From: Setophaga petechia
Taxonomy: Eukaryota > Chordata > Aves > Passeriformes > Parulidae
NCBI GenBank assembly: GCA_024362935.1
Contig: JANCRA010000030.1
Coordinates: forward strand, 9,344,096 to 9,408,095
Length of the DNA: 64,000 nucleotides
Direction: 5' to 3'
Position 1 is the stretch's first letter. Each line of letters starts with the position of its first letter. The translations under genes and the position numbers were made by a program. This document shows positions 1-9,640 of the stretch, one piece after another. The notes beneath the pieces were generated by a model, which had not been told where the DNA came from, searched no databases, and saw nothing but the letters and a program-made list of their open reading frames with translations.

Positions 1-281
1 AATTAAAATCTTAAACTGACATCAAAGCCATCCTTTGGGGAAAGTTCAGTTTCAGTAGAAAGTTAGCCCCAAGGCAGTATTATTAAACAGAGTATTTTGT
101 AAACTTAAAAATAAGAAAACCACAAACAAGTGTCACAAGTGTGAATAAGCTTTTAAAGACACAAGGCAATTTTATTAGAAAAATGAGAGTATTATCTCAC
201 TGACATTTACAATCAGTGCTGAAAACACAACACTGTTAAAAGCAAGCTACATCAAAATTCCACTGTTCAGCAGAGACTCAC
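1..281 (-). other. RC3H2: RC3H2 intron 3 (5' part only)
   Basis: This AT-rich sequence lies downstream, in RC3H2 orientation, of the donor that ends coding exon 3 (reverse strand reads AAAAG|GTGAG across 282/281). I see no exon, repeat or RNA gene in it. The intron continues past the left edge of the window. Confidence 0.85.
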
Positions 282-399
282 CTTTTCCTCCACTTAATGG
301 CTTTAAGTAGAGTGCCAAATCCTCAACACATTTCTTTGCTACTTCATAATGTTTGTTCTCTCCTACATTACTCAACTTTACTGTCTGATGATCAGGTAC
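282..399 (-). CDS. RC3H2: RC3H2 (Roquin-2) coding exon 3, residues 78-116
   Basis: This 118-nt exon encodes 39 codons plus one base, starting VPDHQTVKLSN and ending YLKPLSGGK. It follows residue 77 of the upstream exon exactly and matches human Roquin-2 as I remember it, with a few conservative changes. The acceptor on the reverse strand is TTTTTTTAG|GTACC and the donor is AAAAG|GTGAG, leaving phase 1. The segment joins the N-terminal RING finger to the HEPN/ROQ region that binds stem-loop decay elements in mRNA. The rest of the protein (ROQ, CCCH zinc finger, proline-rich tail) is encoded to the left of the window. Confidence 0.96.
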
Positions 400-1769
400 C
401 TAAAAAAATGCAAAGGGGAGGAAGGGGGAGCAGAATTACATACACCTGGCTGACCTCCCCAGTGGTACCCACATCACCATTAATTACATAACACTGCAGA
501 TGTGCACTGCTCTGAGAGCAGGGAAACACAGAACCACCCAGGGCATGTACATGCATAAGGAACAACAAAAAGGGCCCAAGATGAAGATCAGCGTGATGAA
601 AGATGGTTTTTGTTATTACTCAACACCTTAAAAACAGAAGTAGGGTAGAAAACAATAACCAATGTCTAAAAGATAAAGAACACGAGATCTGAGAAGGTGA
701 TCAGTATATCAGATCAGCATGATTTTTTTTACTACAAAAAAATCTACAGGACAAAATGAACTAGCAAGAATATAATAAAGCAAAGTTTAAAAATGATTTA
801 AGCATCATTTGGGCATGCCAAAATCTTCCAAGAGAAGAAGCAGGAAACTTAACTCAGTGGAAAAAAACTTGAAATAGAGTAACAAGGTCAGATAAGGAAA
901 ACAGAGGGAGTGTTAGTCATAATAAATTAATTGTTTGGAATACATTGCAAGAAGTTAGGAGACCATAAAAATAAATGTTGTAAGATCACAACAATGATCT
1001 GACACATAAAAAAAAAGAAAGGATCACGTGAACTTGAGAAACAAAAACACTGTGACATAATGTCATTACCAGTAGCTGTGGCAAGGCACGTGATAGGACA
1101 TTAAAAAGCGAAGTAAATTAAATAACATCATCTTACTGCCTCACCAAGGTGTTAGAGAGAGAGTAACATGAAAAAGCACATGAATCAGCATAAGGGGAAC
1201 AGACTTATTTAGTCTCCATAAAGTGCAGTACTGATTATATAATCACTGTTTTGCCACTGCTACGAGACAGCGCAGGGAACATTCCTGGCCTGATTAGCCA
1301 GTGTCTGCAAACGCAACTGAAAAGCCATCATCAAGCATATTTAAAAAAAAATTATACACACACACTTCTGGAACTTGGTTAAACAGCCACTTCCAAACAA
1401 GTGACATTTAGCAATGAGATTCCTCACACGGCTAAGATGAACGAGTGCAGTCTGCAGGTTCACTCATTCTACTGACAACTGGGACAGACAATTGTCTGCT
1501 TCCCAATGGAATTTTTCTCCAGTCACAGTTCAAGAGCCTTTTTAAATCAGAATTCAGGTTACAATTAGAACACGCTTTCATTTTATGAGAAGATGGCCCT
1601 GAAATGGTGAAGTTGCTTTTAGAGTACGTATGGACTCCTCGAGAGCCCAGAGCTGAGCCTCACCATTTATTTGGGCTAAAACGAGGAGGAAGGAGCAGCA
1701 CACGTATTGCAGCTGGCACGGGAAGGCAACACCACAAAGGGGCAAAACAAAGAGCTGCTTCAGTCATAC
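400..1769 (-). other. RC3H2: RC3H2 intron 2
   Basis: The intron runs between coding exons 2 and 3 and is AT-rich. I looked on the host strand for C/D-box snoRNA signals because human RC3H2 hosts SNORD90. Only UGAUGA-like words without a matching D box were found (for example near 1125 and 1328), so no snoRNA is called. Two CACGTGA words occur near 1024 and 1087 and may be chance. No other feature is visible. Confidence 0.8.
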
Positions 1770-2000
1770 CTGGGCTCCAACCAGCTGGAGGAGTGCAAAG
1801 TTGACGGGGAGCACGTCGATGTCGGTGTTGATGGCAGTCTGGTCAAAGGGACACGCCTTGCGATGGAGCTTGTTCAGGCAGGTCTTGCACACGGTGTGAG
1901 AGCAACCTAAGCTGATGGGTTTGTGCACATTCTCATCAAACTCATTGTAGCAGATTGGGCAGGACAGAAATTCTGTCCACTGAGCTGCCTGCACAGGCAT
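1770..2000 (-). CDS. RC3H2: RC3H2 (Roquin-2) first coding exon: RING finger
   Basis: This exon encodes residues 1-77 of Roquin-2, starting [10 protein letters not shown]. Roquin proteins bind stem-loop decay elements in 3'UTRs, recruit deadenylases and limit immune and inflammatory mRNAs in the cytoplasm and P-bodies; the RING gives E3 ubiquitin-ligase character. The RING ligands are visible at C14, C17, C33, H35, C38, C41 and C50, with Asp53 (ACPFD) in the last position, the usual Roquin variation. The ATG at 2000 is the family start. The donor is CAG|GTATG at 1770/1769, phase 0. The exon probably extends to 2066, where the reverse strand reads TTATTCACTTACAG|CTGCC, giving a 66-nt 5'UTR that contains a three-codon upstream ORF (2029-2040). 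The sequence is nearly identical to human. Confidence 0.97.
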
Positions 2001-5000
2001 TGTGGAAGCTGGACACTTGTTTAGCAGGCTAGCAGACCATTATTTCACTGTACTATGTTTTGGCAGCTGTAAGTGAATAACAGAGTATTTAAAAGATGCT
2101 TTCTGGCAATTTAGAATAAATTTTAATTAAAAAAACAGACCACAATTTCAATATTACCAAGAACAAAACCAAATCCTTATGCTGAACTACTCAAAAAACC
2201 CCAACTCTGGGTTAGTTTAACAACTGCACCAAAAAAGGCGCAGGAACTAAATTAATGCAGACTACCCTAAGTTTAACACATTCACAATAAATGGCATTCA
2301 TTTTTTGGGGGGAAAGGGGTGTGGTTTATAATGTTATTTTCATTTGAAATTAAGTAAAATGACGCCTTCCTTCTGCAGATTCTATTCAGACTTAATCAGA
2401 CACCAAACTAAACTGAGCTTTGCTTTTTTAAAAACATATTTTCTCTTTCTGTAAAATACAAATCAACTAACAAATATCAAGAGCCATAAGAAAACATTAA
2501 AAGAGTGAGAGACCAGTTTTTAGTTTTATGATTTTCGTGTTATTTCCGCCTTTTCTTGTAAGAACTGGAGCACTCAAGGGTAGAGATTGCTGTGTGCAGT
2601 TCTGCTTGTCATGTTTCTACCTTACATATAACTATGTCCATGAACTCACAGCAAGAAAACCTTTGATGTATGTAAAATCCAGGTATTAAGGACCTATGAT
2701 AAGGCAAGCAATAACTTCAGATGGCTTCCTTGTCTCTTGAAACGTCTCACTCTGTGCAGTAACACCAAAGAAATTGTTTACATAAGTGTATTTCAAAGAA
2801 AACATGGCTTTATGGAGATCGTTGTTGTATCTTACATAAGTCACATTCCTGAAAAAGGCACCAGGCCTAAGAAGTTCATGGAAACCCTTCTCATCCAAGC
2901 TTCCATCATCAGGATTTACATTCAGAGCTCCACCCCAGAGGGAGCAGCCCCACCCTGGGCTGTGATGTGCTACTGTGTTTGCTCTCTAGGCAACCTACAG
3001 ACCAGTTGGGTCACTTCAAGGCTATGAACAAGCTTGTTACAAATGCAAATACACAAATGTTTTAATTACATGTTTAGCATTCTATTTTTTTAACTCTGAT
3101 GACAGAAAAAAGGTAATTGTTCTGAGGAAGCTGAGATCTCCCCTCTGTGTTCAAATTCAGAAACTCCTTACTGCAATTCCATTGTTGGCTGTGCTATGGT
3201 TTAATTAATGCTAAAGTACCCGACCATTGAAAGAATTACTAGAAGACCAAATAGACTCTTATCTGTGGATGCATTTTATGTTAATTATGACCATCTGTTT
3301 AGAAATCCTATTTAGTACTATGAACATTCAGTGCCCTTTAAGTAACAGAATACTTGTACAAGATGTCCTTATCTCAGCGAGCTTTTCTATGTTATGCAGC
3401 AATTTTTGCCTCAAATAAATTCCCATAGTAAAACACACCAAACTGGAAGTTGAACCTCTCAAAACCAAACTGCTGAGGTTACACTTCCAACATAAGCCAG
3501 AAAATTCCCATGTACTGGACAAATCAGATTTTCCTCCAGCTTCTAAGAAAGCACAGTCAAAGCTCTAGCAGGGATGAACAAACCCAGTCATCTTTAACAT
3601 GCTATTGCCACATGTGTCTTTTAACCAAGGAAATTTAAAAGCAAAACAAATAAGAATAAAGCCAAACACTGAGCCAACAGTCCCAGAAAGATTTCTGATT
3701 CCTCTGTTAAGAAATCCCACCATTTCCTTTAGCACATCTGCTTCCCTTCTGAAAGAGCCGGACAAGAGATGCAGCAAAGCCAGTCTGAACACTCCTTAAA
3801 GCTTTCTGCAGCACCACCAGAAACACTAAAACACCAACACCACATCACTGCTGACCTAGGGCTGATAGTGCTGCTATTGCACTCGACTGCAAGACACAGG
3901 TAAGAGCACAAAGCAGACCACTGGGAAGTGTGTGACTGCCCTGACTCACACGGGGAAAGCTGAAGAGGCTGGCACACAGAGAGCTCACTGCTGCGAGGGC
4001 ACTAACGAGCTCCTAATAAACAGTCCCTGTGTCCACACTGCTCATTAATTATCTCAGACACGGGGATCTCTGCTCTGAGACAATACCCACGTTTGGTTTC
4101 CACAGGTGCTTCAGAGACTTGCAAGAAAGCACCTCTCTGTTTATGAGCTTTTAAAATACAGTTGTTTTCCTGACCAGCATAGAAATGAACACAGCAGATT
4201 CAAGTGTGCACCACTGGTTTTTAAAGATCCATCTCTGGGTGTTTAATCATCCCAAATGACAGACTCTACTAAGCATGTGTTGACCTTCAGATTTCTTGAC
4301 AGGAAAAAAAAATCTAATTAAGCCAGGAAACAGCTGGGAAAAGCTCTCGACTCCCAAAACTTCAAGCAGCCATACAGGGAGGAATCTCCAGACTTTATTG
4401 AGTCTGCCAGCTCTCCTGCCACTCTTACACCCCAGTGTGTAGGAAAACAATCTCACATCTCCTAATTACCATGTCAACTCCTACAAAAAACATAAGCCAA
4501 ATGTTTAATAGATTCTTGCTCCTTGTCAGAAACAATGTATTTCAGGGATGTCCTCTTGAAGAACAAATTGCTCCAGCACTCTAAACTGAGCAAACACAAG
4601 GAGGAGAGCAAAAAAAAAAAGGTAAACTAGAAATCCTTTGGATTCTGTTTTTAACAGGCAGCACACTCCATGAGAACAGCTATCCTTGGTCTGTCTGTTC
4701 ATTCTGGCAGATGTGTTATCTACCTCCACACAGGGCTCCTCTTCCCTGCCAAAGTAGAAGCACCCTGCAAAAACAACTTCCAAAGAAATGGCTGATACAG
4801 AAACTGGCCAGACATACAAGGAAGCACTCTGAAAAGTCATGGCAGTTGCTATGTAAAAGATCATTACATAGTGAAGTTACAATTAGTTTTGTAGTATTAC
4901 TACCGGAAGCACTACTGCAGATGACAAACTGAGAAACGTACAAGCCTAAGTTCAGAAATTATGTAATAATAAAAACCAGCACAGCTGAGTAATGTTGTGC

Positions 5001-6324
5001 TTTTAAAACAGCAGTACTTTCCTGTTGCAGTAATGGCTGCAATGGATCAGAGTAACAATAACTGACTGATTTTCTCATTTTAGAACAGAATATCTGATTA
5101 AGCTGGAATGAGAGATGGAAGGGGAGATAGATAAGTGAAACCTCAAGACCTTCCTCACACAGTTTGTACCACTTACAAATGATGAAAGTTGTAAGACTTA
5201 GATGTCTTCAATAATTTTATATTAACTTTCAGCTACCTAATCACACGACATTCTCTACAACTAATCTAAATCATTATGCCTACTCAATAACCTCTGAACA
5301 CGATAAACAGAATTCAATCCTGATTTCCTGAAGAAACCAAGCTTAGGTGTTCATGCTGTTCTGTTAGTCTGTTCCTCTCCCACACTGCTCAGTCAGGGCA
5401 TTTGCCAAAATGCAAACAGGCAAGTTTCACCCCTTATCACAGAAAAGGCTGAAGGTTTAACTCAATTCCCCACAGTGTCAGCTCTGCTGGGCTCAGGCTG
5501 CCTCCATCAGGTCCCTTGTGGGCTGTGGCAAAGACAAATAAGCAGAGCTTGGGTGAGAATGAGACATGGAATAATTCTGTCAGTGCTCAGCAAAGGGAAG
5601 TCTTCTCCACAGATGAAGGAAATGCTTGGTAAATGCTTGTGAAATTATATGGCATTTTCATAACTGAGGCTCAATTACAATCCTACTGCGGATTTAAGCC
5701 TAAATCTTAGAAGTCAATTGATTTTGAATCACTAAATTAAAGAGTCCTTGATATTGACTTGCTCTTAATGCTGACTGCAGAGATCACGGCTTTTTTTTTC
5801 TTTTTTAAAGTGATCTCTATTAAAACTTTTCATTTATGCAGACGAATGGTTGGTTTGCACTACAAGGAGGCAGCTTTTTCCACCTTTCCTTCCTAAGTTA
5901 CATAGCTCCTGAAGCATTCTGACTGGGTCAAAACCTCACATATCACATAATATAATCATCAGAATTAACGAATTCTCTGGAATATGTTATTAATTTCTTT
6001 TATTGATTTCTCTTCAATAGCCATTATCCACTGATCTAAAAAACTGGCTTCATTAAAGGCTTAGGGAAGGGCCATCCCCGTAACAGCTTTGCATCATTCA
6101 GCTACAATGGCTTGAAATTGAAATAAATCCTTTTTACTGAGGTGCCTTGCTTATTTCTACACTCCATATCTGTCACATGCAAATGTCTTTACATCATGTG
6201 AAAATTCTACACGTAAAGTCTTCAATGACCATTAAATATAGTATTTCAATGCTATTATTTCATTGAACAATAATGCTCTTGTGAGTATGTGCAGCCCAAT
6301 TCAAGTCCCAGAAAAGTCACCAAT

Positions 6325-6558
6325 AGAAATCCTGCAGGGAAGGGACCCATCATGTCCAACTCTGCTTCTTGCAGGAGTGCCTGACACTACAGCACGTGTC
6401 CAGGGGATCATCCACACATTCCTGAGCTTGGCACACCTGGTGCCACAACCACTTCCCTGGGGAGCTGTTCCAGTGCCTGGCCACCCTCTGGGGAAGAGCC
6501 TTTTACCAACGTCCAACTGAACTTCCCTGAGAGCTTCACTCCATTTCCTCATGCCCTA
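6325..6558 (-). mobile_element. CR1 LINE 3'-region fragment
   Basis: On the plus strand this reads as the reverse complement of a CR1 tail. Landmarks are GGGACCCATCATGTCCAACT, then ACCACTTCCCTGGGGAGC, TGTTCCAGTGCCTGGCCACC and a CTTCATTCC-type end near 6540. These blocks occur in this order in bird CR1 consensus sequences as I know them. The element is sense on the minus strand and 5'-truncated, as most CR1 copies are. Its presence in an intron argues for an avian or other sauropsid genome. No ORF remains. Confidence 0.82.
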
Positions 6559-9020
6559 AATACAGATCTGAACACTGACACGTACCCAGACTACGTTTTG
6601 CTGAAACACCTACAGGATTCTCTTGTTAACTGGTTACAAAATCAAAGCTTGAATCCCTTCTGCCTCCTTAAAACATGGCTGAAGAGCAATTCCTATCAAC
6701 AGGGGCACAATATAAATTCACACTGGTGGCTGCTCAGTGACTGCCAAAGTTCACTCGGTTCAGGGTTAAAAAACCAACCCCAGAGCCAGGGCACCTCAGC
6801 AGCTCCCACCTGCTCCTCCCTGCTCAACCCTTCCACACAAACCACGGTAGGAGATTTTAAAAGTTTCCTAAACACTTATGTAACGCCACTGTGGGTTTTT
6901 CCTTGTTTCCTAGGTGTCCCTGAAAGGAGAGCCTGTCCTTGCCACCAGCCTGATACCAACTCAGCTTCTCTAACAGTATTGACTGTTCAGGACTCACTGA
7001 AGGGCAAATAAATGAATTTTTTTTTTTGCCACCCAAATCAGTTGAACTCTCTCGGAATGCAGAGAAAGGGAATCCATTTCTAAGCAGATCTACTTTGACA
7101 CAGTTACTCCAAGAAGAGATACAGTGTAGAACTCCTAACTTTTTGGTAATATTTTCAGTGAATAAGGACTCCCATGTACGGTTTGGTTTGGTTCTCCAAG
7201 TTTTTTGGTTTTTTTACATGACCTCCATATTTAAACTATAATATTTTTAGATGAGAAATTCTGTATTTTAGTATTTTTAAACCATTTCAATGAAATACCA
7301 TTTCTATTCTGAGATGAAGCCAAGAAAACACAGGGCTCCACAGGAGCTGGAAAGGCTTTAAATTTAAAGGTGGTACAGAATAGCTTTAGATGCCCGTGGA
7401 CAAATAATCTTTTCCTTTCCTTAGGGTTGTCCAGTCAGCAAGGAGAGACCCTGAACATTCATCCCATTAAGGGTATGTAAAATATCACTAAATGAAATGC
7501 AACATACTCCTAACAAATGCTATCAGCTATTACTATCTGGATATTGTAAATATTTTATCTATTTTAAGGCAACAAAGCCTTAAATAAATGAGATCAAGAT
7601 CACAACTTTGCTTTGGGATACCTAAAGCACTGACACTAAAATTTGTTAGAATTTAGTATTTTTGAGAGAAACGGCCACAACCTCAAACAAGACAGAAATA
7701 CAAGTTAATAAAAACACCTTTTCTTGGGGAACGTTTTTTTACAATGTAGCAACAAGAAATAGTTCAGAAAAAAGACACGAAGGTCTTGGGAAAATGATTC
7801 ACTACAAAACTTAAGACTTCAGTGTTTCATGGAATAATACTTATACCAGCCACGTAAATTTCAATTTCTAATGTTTCCACAGATGTTTAGGAAAGACCAA
7901 AGGTCAAAGAATAGTATTTTGATTCAGAAGATTTACAGCTGTACTGGTTGCTTCTCATTTAAAATTAGATCTTTTCTGCCACAATTGCAAATTTACACCC
8001 TTGTAATCCAAAGGACTGCTTTTAATTTTAGTTTCATTATTATGATGTAGCTATAATGGCCATGAGAGAACAACCACAAGAGAAGCTACAGGAACTACAA
8101 TTATACCCAAACAAAATTCTAAGTTTGCATGGAAATTAAACAGGCCTAGATCCGAAAATCTCCTGGTTGCCTGTCTAAGCTTTGTCGTTATTTTCTCTCG
8201 TTACAGATCCATGTCATTCTCCTCTGAACCCTGGATGAACTGAACACTCATCACTCTCCCACCACTCTGCTGCCCTTCTGTGCTTTGTGCTGACTCCTAC
8301 ACTCTCCTGGAAACCCTCCGTGCACCTCGAGCATCAGCAGAACGGGGACACGCTTTTCCTGCTCAGTCGTTGTGTGTTTTTGTGATTAAGATACTTCAAA
8401 CATGGCACGGAGGGTGCAGTGCCAGGGCCTGTCTCGCATCACGGCTCTCCTCCACCATTACCCTAACGCACAGCTCCATGAGTGTTCCACACCGGGAATA
8501 TTCATGGCTCCGGTGCGAGTCTCCCCGGTGCCGGGGGCACCTCAGTGCGGACTCCTCGGTGCTGCGGCTCCCAGGGGCTGCCAGGGAGGGCACCGGGAGC
8601 TGCTGCCTCCGTTCGCCGCTGCCGGGAACGCCGGGCAGCCCCGCGAGTGCCCCGCGGCTTCGCCCGGTCCGCAGGCCGCTGTCAGCCGCACCCGAGCCCG
8701 GCCCCGCTCCCGCACCAGGCCCGGCTGCCGCTCCAGGGCCCGTGCCCGGCTCCCGTTCCTGGGCCTGGCTCCCGCAGCCGGGCCGGCTCCAGCTCCTAGG
8801 CCGGGGCCTGGCTTCCTGCTCCCGCACCCGCTGCCCGGCCCAGCTCCCGCCGTCATTTCGGAGCCGCCACCAAATGGCTGCCCGGGTCCCCGGGCCGGCC
8901 CCGCGGCCTGGCGGGGCCCGCCGGGCGCCGACACCCCAGCGGCCCCCGATGGGCCGCACCGGCCGGGCTCAGCCCGACGCCGCTCCCGCCCGGCTCCCGC
9001 AGCGCCGGGAGGCAGAGGAA

Positions 9021-9059
9021 GGGCCGGGGTGGGTGATGGGGGTGGGGGGTGGGGGGGGG
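9021..9059 (+). other. Strong G-quadruplex-forming tract
   Basis: The plus strand carries at least four G runs of 3-10 G separated by one to four bases (GGGG T GGG TGAT GGGGG T GGGGGG T, then ten G). It lies about 85 bp inside RC3H2 intron 1. Because RC3H2 is transcribed leftward, the G-rich strand is the template strand and the new transcript would be C-rich here. The motif is visible directly; folding is inferred. Confidence 0.7.
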
Positions 9060-9144
9060 CGGGCGGGGCCCCGGCGGGTCAGCGCGTCCCCCGCGGCGGC
9101 CGCCCCCGCGCAGCTCGGTCCGACCCGTGCGGTGCGGTCCGTAC

Positions 9145-9330
9145 CTGCTGGGCGGGGGCGGCGGCCGGAGCGCGGTCGGGCGGTGCCGGCCTCACGCGCC
9201 ATGGGGCGGGCGCGCGGCCCGGCGGAGGCAGCGGCGGGAGCCCCGGCGGCGCCGCCTCATCGCGCTGACAGCGGCACCGCCGCCACGCCCCGCGACGCCG
9301 CTCTCGCGAGACCCGCGCGCCGCCCGCCGC
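9145..9330 (-). other. RC3H2: RC3H2 non-coding exon 1 (5'UTR), predicted
   Basis: The reverse strand reads GCCCAGCAG|GTACGGAC, a good splice donor, at 9145/9144 inside the CpG island and upstream of the exon holding the ATG. The transcription start is not defined by a TATA box; about 9300-9340, near the CGCG palindrome and E-box, is a guess. The donor is reasonably convincing and the 5' end is approximate. Confidence 0.55.
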
Positions 9331-9337
9331 ACGTGAC
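9302..9337. promoter_or_regulatory. TCTCGCGAGA palindrome plus CACGTG E-box
   Basis: A perfect TCTCGCGAGA lies at 9302-9311 and CACGTG at 9330-9335, in the GCACGTGAC form favoured by USF/MYC-family factors. The CGCG palindrome is a known element of many vertebrate CpG-island housekeeping promoters and can work in either direction. Both sit just upstream of, or at, the predicted start of RC3H2. Confidence 0.65.
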
Positions 9338-9362
9338 CGCGCGGAGGGCGGGAGGGAGTTAC

Positions 9363-9438
9363 CATAGAGACGGCGGTGCAGATGCGCCCGCCGCACGGGC
9401 CCCGCCGCCAGGGGCAAGCGCGGGTCATAGAGACGGCG
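9363..9438 (+). repeat. 13-bp direct repeat pair in RC3H2 upstream region
   Basis: CATAGAGACGGCG occurs at 9363-9375 and again, identical, at 9426-9438. The first copy is preceded by GTTAC, giving GTTACCATAGAGAC, a weak resemblance to an RFX X-box. The repeat is exact and visible; any function is inferred. Confidence 0.6.
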
Positions 9439-9464
9439 TGACAGAGCGGCGGCCGGCGCCGCCA

Positions 9465-9478
9465 GCGCCCCCTGGTGG
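9465..9478 (-). promoter_or_regulatory. Predicted CTCF binding site
   Basis: The reverse strand reads CCACCAGGGGGCGC, the core CTCF consensus. It lies at the outer edge of the RC3H2 CpG island, facing left. The match is by eye only; occupancy cannot be seen from sequence. Confidence 0.65.
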
Positions 9479-9533
9479 CGCGCCCTTGGCAGAGCCGCCT
9501 CCGCCGTTCCTCGGTGCGCAACGTTCGGCTCTG

Positions 9534-9640
9534 GCGTCGATTATTTATTGTCCTTTTAAAATTTAATCGGTAACTTTCGCCGCTAGCGTCGATTATTAAT
9601 TGTCGTTCTAAATTGCAATTGATGACTTTATTATTGCTGG
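9534..9640 (+). repeat. Diverged tandem duplication, unit about 52 bp
   Basis: GCGTCGATTATT[T/A]ATTGTC starts at 9534 and again at 9586. Similarity continues through TAAATT, GGTAACTTT versus GATGACTTT, and CGCTAG versus TTGCTGG. The two units are AT-rich and sit directly at the outer border of the CpG island. I know no named repeat with this sequence. Confidence 0.6.

Larger units (their letters stand above)
2067..9144 (-). other. RC3H2: RC3H2 intron 1 (about 7 kb)
   Basis: The intron runs from the predicted 5'UTR exon (donor at 9144) to the acceptor before 2066. It is AT-rich and gene-free to about 8300, with one CR1 fragment (about 6325-6558), then rises sharply in GC into the promoter island. 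Open frames here, such as a minus-strand one around 2686-2990 and several in the GC-rich part, have no family match that I recognise and fit chance or base composition. Confidence 0.75.
8500..9520. promoter_or_regulatory. RC3H2: CpG-island promoter of RC3H2
   Basis: GC and CpG density rise abruptly at about 8500 and fall at about 9530, where the sequence becomes AT-rich. The island contains the predicted first exon of RC3H2, a TCTCGCGAGA palindrome, a CACGTG E-box and a CTCF-like site. Long open frames on both strands (one of 428 codons) are expected in such GC-rich sequence and are not genes. The island lies upstream of the RC3H2 start exon in the correct orientation, so it most likely drives RC3H2. 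Confidence 0.85.

Noticed and set aside
2686..2990. Minus-strand open frame of about 100 codons (contains DEKGFHELLRPGAFFRN)
   Set aside because: It looks protein-like at first sight, but I recognise no family, it begins after a stop without splice signals, and frames of this length are expected by chance in 64 kb.
400..9144. C/D-box snoRNA (SNORD90 is hosted by human RC3H2)
   Set aside because: UGAUGA-like words on the host strand (for example near 1328, 5956 and 8250) lack a D box and terminal stem at the right distance. A covariance-model search would decide.
8280..9566. Plus-strand open frame of 428 codons and several overlapping frames on both strands
   Set aside because: It lies in a CpG island where stop codons are rare; the product is Pro/Ala/Arg/Gly-rich with no domain, and frames are open on both strands at once. 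The island is explained by the RC3H2 promoter.
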